Assembly (NCBI GenBank): GCA_964246745.1
Contig: CAXTRK010000010.1
Span: 28,310-92,309 of the forward strand
Length of the DNA: 64,000 nt
Origin: Lichenicoccus sp964246745
GTDB lineage: Bacteria; Pseudomonadota; Alphaproteobacteria; Acetobacterales; Acetobacteraceae
Reading direction: 5' to 3'
Shown here: positions 17,788 to 25,468 of the stretch, piece after piece
Position numbering within the stretch: the first letter of the stretch is position 1
How the letters are laid out: each line of letters opens with the position of its first letter
The notes under the pieces: model-generated
Told to the model about the DNA's origin: nothing
The model's input: the letters and a program-made list of their open reading frames with translations, nothing else
Database searches by the model: none
Position numbers and translations under genes: made by a program

Positions 17788-18122
17788 GTGAGCCGCGCCT
17801 CAAGACGGCGATCTGGGCGAGCATGGCGGTGCGAAGGTCCGACCAGCTCGGGCGCGGCGCTGTGGTGCTGCGTCGGGGCGACGCGGACTCGGGCGGCGTG
17901 CTCGCGGTGCTGCGCGACCGGCAGGGGCGCATGGTGGTGCTGAGCCAGGTGCGGCGCATGGATGGCCAGCCCGCCTGGATGCGCGGCACCGGCGCTGAGC
18001 CGGTTGATCAGGCGGCGAGCGATGCCTATGTCGCGCGCCAGGTCGCCCGCGATCCGGATCTTTGGGTGCTTGAATTCGACTCCCCTGATCTCGCGCCACC
18101 GTTCGAGGCGGTGTTGCTGTAA
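17784..18122 (+). CDS. DUF1491-family protein
   Basis: This small cytoplasmic protein of 112 residues carries the features I associate with DUF1491: an opening RLKTAIWASMAVRRSDQLG, a central strand set (GRMVVLSQVRRMDGQPAWMRG) and an ending DPDLWVLEFDSP. The family is confined mainly to alphaproteobacteria and has no assigned function. It is translationally coupled to the S41 protease through an ATGA overlap and ends the forward block that starts at gltX. Confidence 0.85.
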   Translation: MSEPRLKTAIWASMAVRRSDQLGRGAVVLRRGDADSGGVLAVLRDRQGRMVVLSQVRRMDGQPAWMRGTGAEPVDQAASDAYVARQVARDPDLWVLEFDSPDLAPPFEAVLL

Positions 18123-18150
18123 GTCCCAGGCGGCGTAAAGGAGACAGGTC

Positions 18151-19020
18151 ATGGCCGATATCAGCAAAGCCGGTACGTTTATGCTCGGCGATCGCGTCGT
18201 GCGGCGCCTTGGCTACGGCGCCATGCAGTTGGCGGGGCCTGGCGTGTTCGGACCGCCGAGGGACCGCGATGCAGCGGTCGCGGTTTTGCGCGAGGCGGTG
18301 GCGAGCGGCGTCAACCATATCGACACGAGCGACTTCTATGGCCCACACACCACCAACCAGCTCATCTGCGAAGCGCTGTATCCCTATCCAGAGGATTTGG
18401 TCATCGTCACCAAGGTCGGCGCGCGGCGCGGCCAGGACCGGTCATGGAGCCCCGCCTTTTCAGCCGAGGAACTGACCAGTGCCGTCCATGACAACTTGCG
18501 CAACCTGCGCCTCGATGCGCTCGAGGTGGTCAATCTTCGGCTTATGTTTGATCGCCATGGGCCGGCCGAGGGTCCGATCGAGGCGCCGCTTGCCACGCTC
18601 GCCGAGCTTCAGCGCCAGGGGCTTGTCCGTCACATCGGTCTGAGCAACGCCACCGCCTCCCAAGTGGCCGAGGGCGGCCGTCTTGCGGACATCGTCTGCG
18701 TGCAGAACCAGTACAATCTTGCGCGGCGACAGGATGACGCGTTGGTCGACGCGCTTGCAAAAGCCGGCACCGCCTACGTCCCGTATTTTCCGCTTGGCGG
18801 CTTTACCCCGCTGCAGTCGGCGGCCTTGTCGGACGTGGCCACCAGACTGGGTGCCGCGCCGATGCAGGTCGCGCTGGCATGGTTGCTGCGGCGTTCTCCC
18901 AACATCCTGCTGATTCCCGGCACCTCATCGGCCGGACACCTGCATGAGAACCTCGCCTCGGCCGATCTTGATTTGCCGAGTGACGCGATGGCGGTGCTGG
19001 ACGGCGTCGCGCAAGGCTGA
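18151..19020 (+). CDS. aldo/keto reductase, YdbC-like
   Basis: This NADPH-dependent oxidoreductase of 289 residues has a (beta/alpha)8 barrel. The catalytic Asp and Tyr are in HIDTSDFYGPH and the catalytic Lys in VIVTKVGAR. At the position where most family members carry the fourth tetrad residue, His, this protein has LEVVNLRLM. The VNLR variant fits the E. coli YdbC branch (AKR family). The cofactor-binding IPGTSSAGHLHENL is near the C-terminus. Its own ribosome site (AAGGAG) lies shortly before ATG 18151. It is convergent with a second, unrelated aldo/keto reductase. The substrate is unknown. Confidence 0.9.
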   Translation: MADISKAGTFMLGDRVVRRLGYGAMQLAGPGVFGPPRDRDAAVAVLREAVASGVNHIDTSDFYGPHTTNQLICEALYPYPEDLVIVTKVGARRGQDRSWSPAFSAEELTSAVHDNLRNLRLDALEVVNLRLMFDRHGPAEGPIEAPLATLAELQRQGLVRHIGLSNATASQVAEGGRLADIVCVQNQYNLARRQDDALVDALAKAGTAYVPYFPLGGFTPLQSAALSDVATRLGAAPMQVALAWLLRRSPNILLIPGTSSAGHLHENLASADLDLPSDAMAVLDGVAQG

Positions 19021-19030
19021 GGCGTTCGGC

Positions 19031-20077
19031 TCAGCCTGCTTTGGAGGCGGCAAGCTGATCGCGGCGGACGGCGCCCTGGCGCTCGAACATCCAGCCGGGA
19101 TATTCCGGCGGCAGGCGGCTCGCCGCGTCGAGCGCGTCCATCTGAGCCGCATCCAGCTTCAGCTCGGTTGCAGCCAGGTTGTCGGCAAGCTGCTCCGGAC
19201 GCTTGGCGCCGACAATGACGCTGGTCACCACCGGCTGGCGCAGCAGCCACGCGAGCGCCACGCGAGCCACGGAGACGCCATGCGCCTGGGCAATCGGGTG
19301 CATGGCCTCGATGACGGTGTAGCCACGCTCCTTGTCCACTGGGGGGAAGTCGAAGTCGACGCGACGGCTGCCCTGCTCGCCCTGCTTGTCGCGGCCATAC
19401 TTGCCGGAGAGCAGTCCGCCGGCGAGCGGACTCCAGACCATCAGCCCGATCTGTTCGCTTGTCAGCATCGGCACGATCTCGCGTTCCAGGTCACGCCCGG
19501 CCAGAGTGTAATAGGCCTGCAGGCTCTCGAAACGTGAAAGGCCCTGACGTTCGGCGATGCCCTGAGCCTTGACGATCTGCCAGGCCGCCCAGTTCGAGAC
19601 CCCGACATGCCGCACATGCCCGTGGCGCACCAGGATGTCGAGCGCGGACATGGTCTCCTCGATTGGCGTGGCGGGGTCAAAACCATGCACCTGATAAAGA
19701 TCGATATGGTCGAGCTGTAGCCGCTTCAGGCTGGCCTTGACCCCGTCAATGATGTGCGAGCGGGTGTTGCCGCGCGCATTCGGGCCGCGGCCGGTCTGCC
19801 CGAACACCTTCGTGGCGACGATGACATCCTCTCTCGGCACCTTGAGGCTGCGCAGCGCCTGTCCGGTGATCTCCTCCGAACGCCCTTCGGAATAGACGTC
19901 CGCGGTGTCGATGAAATTCACTCCGGCTTCGATGGCGTCGCCGATCAGCCGTTCGGCCTCGTTTTGTTGCAGCGCGCCGATCTTCTGCCACATCCCGTCG
20001 CCGCCGCCGAAGGTCATGGTGCCGAGACAGATTTCCGATACGAACAGGCCGGTGCGGCCGAGCAGCTTGTAACGCAT
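19031..20077 (-). CDS. aldo/keto reductase
   Basis: This 348-residue member of the aldo/keto reductase family has an intact tetrad: Asp and Tyr in FIDTADVYSEGRSE, Lys in VIVATKVFGQ and His in DLYQVHGFD. GVSNWAAWQI and SVIVGAKRPEQLADN provide substrate-loop and NADP(H)-binding residues. Its length and the GRG-rich GQTGRGPN loop fit the AKR group related to voltage-gated channel beta subunits. It diverges from a TetR-type regulator across a 168-base gap, so repression by that regulator is a reasonable inference. The likely substrates are aldehydes or ketones; none can be named. Confidence 0.9.
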   Translation of the reverse strand: MRYKLLGRTGLFVSEICLGTMTFGGGDGMWQKIGALQQNEAERLIGDAIEAGVNFIDTADVYSEGRSEEITGQALRSLKVPREDVIVATKVFGQTGRGPNARGNTRSHIIDGVKASLKRLQLDHIDLYQVHGFDPATPIEETMSALDILVRHGHVRHVGVSNWAAWQIVKAQGIAERQGLSRFESLQAYYTLAGRDLEREIVPMLTSEQIGLMVWSPLAGGLLSGKYGRDKQGEQGSRRVDFDFPPVDKERGYTVIEAMHPIAQAHGVSVARVALAWLLRQPVVTSVIVGAKRPEQLADNLAATELKLDAAQMDALDAASRLPPEYPGWMFERQGAVRRDQLAASKAG

Positions 20078-20245
20078 GGTCTATCCTCTTCGCAGTGTCG
20101 AGCTTTGGAGGATTAACGACGGCAACATCGCCGCGTTGCAAACAATCCGCGTCACTGCGCGACGCCATAGTGCCGCGGACCAATTGACTACGCCGTACCC
20201 TGCCGTAAGACTCGTCGAATAAAAACAAGTTCTTGGGGAAGCGTC

Positions 20246-20881
20246 ATGAATATTCAAACCCGCTCGCATCGCTATCTGTCTTCGCGCGAGACAATTCTCG
20301 CGACCTCGCGTGACGTCTTTCTTCGACATGGCTTCACCGACGCCAGCATGGATACGATTGCCCAGCGCTCGGGCGTGTCCAAGACCACCCTGTATGCGCA
20401 TTTCGAAAGCAAGGAGGCGTTGTTCAATCAGGTCGTGGTCGATGCCGTGACCGAGCATGGCGACGAGGCCGCGGCCCTGCTCGACCTTCCCTCGGGCGGC
20501 GGGCTTCGTGATAGGCTGGCTGCGATCAGCGGCAGGATCCTTGCCATGCTGATGGAGCCGGCAGCGGTCGCGCTCGCGCGTCTGTGCGTGATCGAAGGAA
20601 CGCGCATGCCGCGCCTCAGCTATGAGGCGCTGAGTACCGCGCGATCCAGCCTGCTGTCGGCACTCGCCCGGTTCTTTCAGGAACAGGCGTCAGCCAATGG
20701 GCTTCGGATCGACGACCCGCGGGAGGCGGCCGATCTGTTCGTCATGCTCACCGTCCGCGACTTCCTGCATGAGGCGATGCTGCCCTGGTCGGCGATTAAC
20801 ACACCGGAGGCGCACCATCGCAACGCCGAGCATGTCGCCGATCTGATGCTGCGGCTTTACGGCAGCAAAGCTGGCGCGTAG
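20246..20881 (+). CDS. TetR/AcrR-family transcriptional regulator
   Basis: This 211-residue repressor-type protein has an N-terminal TetR helix-turn-helix: ILATSRDVFLRHGFTDASMDTIAQRSGVSKTTLYAHFESKEALF is the textbook pattern. The C-terminal ligand domain (LAMLMEPAAVALARLCVIEG...) resembles the AefR/TetR_C_7 group. The neighbour on the opposite strand is an aldo/keto reductase, which suggests local control of that gene. The 3' end overlaps the end of a convergent small secreted protein by 25 bases. Confidence 0.9.
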   Translation: MNIQTRSHRYLSSRETILATSRDVFLRHGFTDASMDTIAQRSGVSKTTLYAHFESKEALFNQVVVDAVTEHGDEAAALLDLPSGGGLRDRLAAISGRILAMLMEPAAVALARLCVIEGTRMPRLSYEALSTARSSLLSALARFFQEQASANGLRIDDPREAADLFVMLTVRDFLHEAMLPWSAINTPEAHHRNAEHVADLMLRLYGSKAGA

Positions 20882-21285
20882 CGGCCATGCGATAGGCTGG
20901 CATTGGCCCAGCCTCCCGCGATCGAGATCGTCGTGCCGTCCAAGAAGCTCTTCTCCACGCCGATCGCGCCGCTTCGGGTTGTGATCCGCGCCGCCTGGGT
21001 GCCAGGAACCACCGGGTCGTCTCGGCCGGTTGCCGTGCCGAATGCCGCGAAGCCGCGCAGGCCGGCATCGCCGAGCAAGCCGCTCTGCAACTGGATTGCG
21101 GCGCCAGAGGTGGCGTGTGAGCCGACAAAGGCGCTGGCCTCGCCGGAGGCAGGTCCAAGCGCATTGGCGGGCGGCTCGGGGGCAAGGCTGTAATTACCGG
21201 GCGCTCCCAACAGGGCCGGCTGGCCAAGGGCCCGCACCCCGAGGAGAGCCGAAGCCAACGCCGCGACCAGCACCGTCCGGATCAT
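20857..21285 (-). CDS. small secreted protein of unknown function
   Basis: This 142-residue protein starts with a signal peptide (MIRTVLVAALASALLGVRALGQ). I do not recognise the family. The mature part is Ala/Gly/Ser-rich with many short alternating stretches (AIQLQSGLLGDAGLRGFAAFG; ISIAGGWANASLSHGRY), as in periplasmic or outer-surface proteins. The start ATG overlaps the pyruvate kinase stop by four bases, so it is probably translated from the pyk message. Similar small secreted genes follow pyk in related bacteria, as far as I recall, but no function is known to me. Confidence 0.7.
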   Translation of the reverse strand: MIRTVLVAALASALLGVRALGQPALLGAPGNYSLAPEPPANALGPASGEASAFVGSHATSGAAIQLQSGLLGDAGLRGFAAFGTATGRDDPVVPGTQAARITTRSGAIGVEKSFLDGTTISIAGGWANASLSHGRYAPALLP

Positions 21286-22766
21286 GTGATCCGGGTGATC
21301 CGCAGGTTGTTGGTGCTGCCCGCCTTGCCGAACGGCACGCCGGCGACGACGACGACCGCCTCTCCGGCCACCGCCAAGCCGTCCTCCCGCGCGGCATTGG
21401 CCGCCGCCTTGACCACATGCTCCAGCGTCACCTTTTCCGAGCCCTGGTCCGCCACGCGCGCGCGCACGCCCCACACCACCGACAGCCGTCGCGCCGTCGA
21501 CATGGTTCCGGTAAGGCCAAGCACCGCGCATTCCGGCCGCTCGCGCGCGATCCTGAGCGCGCTTGGGCCGGACAATGTGTAGGCGACGATCGCCCGCGCA
21601 TTGACGGTCTGCGCCACCTGCTGCGCCGCCGCCGCGATGGCGTCCGCGGCGAAGTGCTCCGGTTCCGGACGCGAGGCCTGCATCAGCGCCTGCCAACCGG
21701 CGTCGCGCTCCACGCGGCCGACAATGCGCGCCATGATTTCGACCGCTTCCTCGGGGTATTGCCCTGCCGCCGTCTCCGCCGACAGCATGACCGCGTCGGC
21801 GCCGTCGAATACGGCGGTGGCCACGTCCGAGGCTTCGGCGCGCGTCGGCGCCGGCGCCGAAATCATGCTCTCCAGCATCTGTGTCGCCACCACCACCGGC
21901 TTGCCGAGCAGCCGCGCCTCGCGCACGATCCGCTTCTGCGCCAACGGCACCTCCTCGGGCGGCAGCTCGACGCCCAGGTCGCCGCGCGCAACCATCACAC
22001 AGTCCGACAGAGCGAGAATCTCGGCGAGATTATCGAGCGCCTGCGGCTTTTCGATCTTGGTCATGATCCAGGCCCGCCCGGCGACGATATCGCGCGCCTC
22101 CCGCACATCCTCGGCGCGCTGCACGAATGAGAGGCCGACATAATCAACGCCGCGGGCGAGCGCGAAATCGAGGTCGAGGCGGTCCTTATCGGTCAACGCC
22201 GGGATCGGCAGCATCACGTCCGGCACGTTCACGCCCTTGCGGTCGGACAGGATGCCGCCGGCGATCACCTCGGTCAGCAGGGTGTCGGCACCCTTGTCGA
22301 CCACGCGCAGGCGCAGCTTGCCGTCATCGAGCAGCAGGGTCGAACCGATCGCTGCCGCCGCGATGATCTCCGGATGCGGCAGCATCACGCGATCGGCGGT
22401 GCCAAGCGCCGGATCAAGGTCAAGACGGAACATCGCCCCGTGCATGAGCGAGGCGCGGCCGGCCTCGAAGGCGCCGACGCGCAGCTTGGGGCCTTGAACA
22501 TCGGCAAGAATGCCGATCGCCCGCCCGGTGCGGGTCTCGAGGTCGCGCAGGATGGAGATGCGCGCATCATGGTCCGCGTGCGTGCCGTGGGAGAAGTTCA
22601 GCCGGAACACGTCGACGCCGGCATCGAACAGACGGGTGATCATCGCCATCGACGAGCTTGCCGGCCCGAGCGTCGCGACAATCTTGGTGCGACGCGCCTC
22701 CCCATGGCTATGCGGCAAGGTGGGGCTATGCTGCAAGGTGGGGCTACGCTGGAATGTGGCTTGCAT
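21282..22766 (-). CDS. pyk: pyruvate kinase
   Basis: This enzyme makes pyruvate and ATP from phosphoenolpyruvate and ADP. The 494-residue protein has the usual motifs: RRTKIVATLGPASS, RLNFSHGTH, DVQGPKLRVG, the active-site Lys region IMTKIEKPQALDN, then MVARGDLGVELPPEEVP and the C-terminal allosteric domain. The family normally begins close to RRTKI. Here about 22 extra residues precede it, built from a six-residue repeat (R/H-S-P-T-L-Q/P) encoded by an 18-base tandem repeat. ATG 22766 is the only usable start, so the repeat is part of the protein. Confidence 0.95.
   Translation of the reverse strand: MQATFQRSPTLQHSPTLPHSHGEARRTKIVATLGPASSSMAMITRLFDAGVDVFRLNFSHGTHADHDARISILRDLETRTGRAIGILADVQGPKLRVGAFEAGRASLMHGAMFRLDLDPALGTADRVMLPHPEIIAAAAIGSTLLLDDGKLRLRVVDKGADTLLTEVIAGGILSDRKGVNVPDVMLPIPALTDKDRLDLDFALARGVDYVGLSFVQRAEDVREARDIVAGRAWIMTKIEKPQALDNLAEILALSDCVMVARGDLGVELPPEEVPLAQKRIVREARLLGKPVVVATQMLESMISAPAPTRAEASDVATAVFDGADAVMLSAETAAGQYPEEAVEIMARIVGRVERDAGWQALMQASRPEPEHFAADAIAAAAQQVAQTVNARAIVAYTLSGPSALRIARERPECAVLGLTGTMSTARRLSVVWGVRARVADQGSEKVTLEHVVKAAANAAREDGLAVAGEAVVVVAGVPFGKAGSTNNLRITRIT
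22712..22765. repeat. 18-bp imperfect tandem repeat, three copies
   Basis: Three back-to-back 18-base units (22712-22729, 22730-22747, 22748-22765) share the core GCAAGGTGGGGCTA, with the third copy most diverged. They encode the repeated SPTL peptide at the N-terminus of pyruvate kinase. Units of 18 bases keep the frame, so copy-number change would alter protein length without disrupting it. Confidence 0.85.
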
Positions 22767-22788
22767 GAATGGTGTTTCCTCCAGGCGC

Positions 22789-23544
22789 TCAGGGCGGTGC
22801 GATAATCTCGTTCGGCAGCAGCCCGAAGATCGCCGAACGCTCTAACCAGCCGCCATAGTCATGAACGACGACACGGCACCAGGCAGAGCCTGCCGGGCAA
22901 TCCCGCAGCCGCCCGATCACGCCGGGCCGTAGCACCGCCACGACTCCTCCATCCTCACGTGGGTCGTCAAGCAGAAGCGTGCCGTCTCCCCGATGCGCGG
23001 AGCCGATCGTGACGGGACCTGTCGCGGTCACCTCGAACGTGCGGGTGCCGACCAGGGTGGCCTGGTGCACCCAACCCTTGACGCCGTCCGCGTCCTCGAC
23101 CAGGCGCCAGACATCGAATTCCCGCTCGATTTTCACGGGCAGGCCGCGACGCTGATAGAGCCACAGGATCGGATAACGCTCGCCAGGGCCGCTGCGCATG
23201 TTGACCTCATCGGCGCGAAGCGAGGCAAAGCGTGGCAGCGCGAGACCGGTGCTGATGCCTGTATTGGTCGGCGCCGGGGGCGGCTTTGGCGCAACAGGAG
23301 CAGGGGGCGGGACCAGGACGGGCGCGGTCGGCGCCGGCACGGGGTGGCGCGGTCGCAATGGCGCGTGGACGACGTGGTGGCCATGGTGATGATGCACGAT
23401 CCGGCGCGCATGATGATGAGCGGCGGGAGGCGCTTGTTGCGCGACCGCGCCAGGCGCCGCGGTCAGCAGCACGGCGGCGAGGAGAAGAGGGAGCCGTGGC
23501 CGGCGACAGGACGAGCGGCGACTCTGGAGCACGGCGGCGGTCAT
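22789..23544 (-). CDS. secreted SH3-domain protein with a histidine-rich segment
   Basis: This exported protein of about 251 residues starts at ATG 23544, which puts an Arg-rich n-region directly before the hydrophobic LPLLLAAVLLTAAPGAVAQ; an upstream start at 23580 is possible. After the signal peptide come a His-rich stretch (HHHARR, HHHHGHH) and a Pro/Ala-rich linker. Two bacterial SH3-like segments follow: LRADEVNMRSGPGERYPILW with KGWVHQATLVG, and a second ending YGGWLERSAIFG. SH3_3/SH3_4 domains of this sort often bind cell-wall peptides. The His cluster could bind metal ions. The function is otherwise unknown. Confidence 0.8.
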   Translation of the reverse strand: MTAAVLQSRRSSCRRPRLPLLLAAVLLTAAPGAVAQQAPPAAHHHARRIVHHHHGHHVVHAPLRPRHPVPAPTAPVLVPPPAPVAPKPPPAPTNTGISTGLALPRFASLRADEVNMRSGPGERYPILWLYQRRGLPVKIEREFDVWRLVEDADGVKGWVHQATLVGTRTFEVTATGPVTIGSAHRGDGTLLLDDPREDGGVVAVLRPGVIGRLRDCPAGSAWCRVVVHDYGGWLERSAIFGLLPNEIIAPP

Positions 23545-23583
23545 GGCCGCTTCCCTGCCAAGCCGCAGGCCGGGAAGCAAGTT

Positions 23584-23970
23584 TTAGAATGAGACGAGTT
23601 GCGCTCCGGCGAGATCAGCCAGGAAGGTGGCAATGCCGGCGATATGAACGCTTTTCATCAGGTCGGCCGGGTCCACCGCGCGCGCACGAAGCGCCGCCTC
23701 GCAGGCAAGCAGACGCACGTCGAGCGCAAGTGCCGCCTCGCGCAGGCTGTCGAGGCCGGCGACGCCGCGAGCGATCATGGACTCGTCGTCGCCGGCATCG
23801 GCAAGCACGCTCCAGTCGCGGTATAAGGCGAGCAGTCCGGCGCCACTGGCAAACAAGGTGGTTGGACGGTCCATCGCCGCTGCACTGGCCGCGAACGAAA
23901 ACGCGAAATGCGCGCGTGCGTAGCTGCCGTCGAGCAGAATTACGCCAAGCGGCGCCTGATCAGCCGGCAT
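23584..23970 (-). CDS. DsrE-family protein
   Basis: This protein of about 128 residues has a DsrE/TusD-like fold pattern: LGVILLDGSYARAHFAFSFAASAAAM, then LFASGAGLLAL, and LDVRLLACEAALRAR near the C-terminus. DsrE and TusD proteins carry persulfide sulfur on a cysteine. One Cys is present, in LLACEA, at about the position expected. It overlaps the end of the moeB-like gene by eleven bases; an alternative start at 23985 gives five more residues. The pairing suggests a shared role in sulfur transfer, but no partner protein is visible. Confidence 0.72.
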   Translation of the reverse strand: MPADQAPLGVILLDGSYARAHFAFSFAASAAAMDRPTTLFASGAGLLALYRDWSVLADAGDDESMIARGVAGLDSLREAALALDVRLLACEAALRARAVDPADLMKSVHIAGIATFLADLAGAQLVSF

Positions 23971-24754
23971 GGGCCGATAGATCATGGATGCGCGGGTTCG
24001 GACCGCAGAGTGGACAGGCCGGATCGGCCGGCACGCGTATGGTGGTGAACCGCATGGCAAGCGCGTCCCAGAGCAGCAGCCGCCCGGCCAGGCTGTCGCC
24101 AATACCGGTAATCTCCTTGATCACTTCGTTCGCCTGCAGGCTGCCCATCACGCCGGTAACGGTGCCGAGAACGCCGGCTTCAGCGCAATTTGGCACGGCC
24201 CCGGCGTCTGGAGGCGCCGGGTAGAGGCAGCGGTAGCAAGGGCCGCCGCGATGCGGCCGGAAGGTGGCGAGTTGGCCTTCGAAGCGCAGCACGGAGGCGG
24301 AAATCAGCGTGCGGCGGGTAAGCGCGCAGGCGTCAGCCACCAGATAGCGGGTGGCGAAATTGTCGCTGCCGTCACAGACGATATCGTACTCGCTGATCAA
24401 CGGCAGCGCACGGGCGGCATCAAGCCGAAAGCGATGCGCGCGCACCCGGATGCCGGGATTGATCGCCAGCATCGCCTCGCAGCCGGACTCCACCTTGCTT
24501 TGGCCAACACGGGTAGTGGCGTGCAGGATCTGCCGCTGCAGGTTGGAAAGCTCAACGACGTCGTCGTCCACCAGGCCGATGCAGCCGATGCCGGCGGCGG
24601 CGAGGTAGAGTGCCGCCGGAGATCCGAGGCCGCCCGCACCGACCAGCAGCACGCGAGCGCCGCATAGCCTCGCCTGTCCCACGCCGCCCAGCTCCGCCAG
24701 CAGGATGTGACGGGAGTAGCGGCGGATCTCCGCCTCGGAAAAATCCAGATCCAT
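23960..24754 (-). CDS. moeB: MoeB/ThiF-family adenylyltransferase
   Basis: This E1-like enzyme of 264 residues adenylates the C-terminus of a ubiquitin-like sulfur carrier such as MoaD or ThiS. It has the nucleotide loop LLVGAGGLGSPAALYLAAAG, the Asp strand LVDDDVVELSNLQRQ, and the conserved CDGSDNFATRY. The zinc site is formed by two Cys pairs (CYRCL and CPLCG). The conserved segment NCAEAGVLGTVTGVMGSLQANE is present. There is no rhodanese domain. MoaD or ThiS genes are not in the window, so the MoeB versus ThiF choice is not settled. Confidence 0.88.
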   Translation of the reverse strand: MDLDFSEAEIRRYSRHILLAELGGVGQARLCGARVLLVGAGGLGSPAALYLAAAGIGCIGLVDDDVVELSNLQRQILHATTRVGQSKVESGCEAMLAINPGIRVRAHRFRLDAARALPLISEYDIVCDGSDNFATRYLVADACALTRRTLISASVLRFEGQLATFRPHRGGPCYRCLYPAPPDAGAVPNCAEAGVLGTVTGVMGSLQANEVIKEITGIGDSLAGRLLLWDALAMRFTTIRVPADPACPLCGPNPRIHDLSAHAG

Positions 24755-24854
24755 GGCTTTATCTACCGTCTTGACGCGGATTTTAACACCTTCCGATCCA
24801 GGAAAGCTCTAACCTCGCGTTGTCATTAGCGACGTGTGGATCGGAGCACGGGCA

Positions 24855-25466
24855 ATGGATGCGACGACGAGCGTGAGTTATCCCCAGCGTGCCGGAGCGT
24901 CAGAAGGACGCAGCCAGCGCCGCCGTGCGCGTCGTCTCTGTTGCGCCTCGTTCGTGATCGCCTGCGTCCTCTATCTGGCCTCCCCCTACGTGGCGCTCTG
25001 GTCATTCGGCTCCGCCGTGCGTCATCACGATGATGCACTCTTGCGTACGTCGGTGGATTGGCGGCTGCTGTGTGGATCGCTGAAGCAATCGATGGGTCTC
25101 GTGCAGGCCAGCCGGAGTGGGAGCCAGCCGGACGAGCTTCCCGCGTTCGGAGCATCGTTCGAGCATCGTGTGGCCTCGCGAATGATCGATACCGACGTGA
25201 CCCCGGCGCGGCTCGACTCGCTGCTGAATGGGGAGGGGCTGCTTGGAGAGGGATTAATCGAGCCGCGTCATCGCGCCATCGGTTGGCCGCACGGCGTCAT
25301 GATCTCCCCCGACAGCTTCCAGGCGACGATCCTGATACAGGGCGACCCACCGGTTGTCGTCGACATGCATATAGAGAAATGGCGCTGGAAAATCACCCGC
25401 ATCATCATTCCCGCTGAGATGCTCCGCCAGGATGCCAACTCCTCGGTCGCCTCGTCCCGGAGTTGA
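24855..25466 (+). CDS. DUF2939-family membrane-anchored protein
   Basis: This 203-residue protein has an Arg-rich cytoplasmic N-terminus (RSQRRRARR), one transmembrane helix (CCASFVIACVLYLASPYVALW) and a periplasmic domain. GSAVRHHDDALLRTSVDWRLLCGSLKQSM matches the start of the DUF2939 domain (repeat-like amphipathic helices). ATG 24855 is preferred over a GTG at 24834 because GGAG lies eight bases before it. The function is unknown. It ends two bases before the convergent epimerase gene. Confidence 0.75.
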   Translation: MDATTSVSYPQRAGASEGRSQRRRARRLCCASFVIACVLYLASPYVALWSFGSAVRHHDDALLRTSVDWRLLCGSLKQSMGLVQASRSGSQPDELPAFGASFEHRVASRMIDTDVTPARLDSLLNGEGLLGEGLIEPRHRAIGWPHGVMISPDSFQATILIQGDPPVVVDMHIEKWRWKITRIIIPAEMLRQDANSSVASSRS

Positions 25467-25468
25467 CG

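Noticed and set aside
24184..24210. TGGCACGG-type sigma-54 match inside the moeB-like gene
   Set aside because: It lies in coding sequence with no gene downstream in that direction and lacks a TTGC -12 element.
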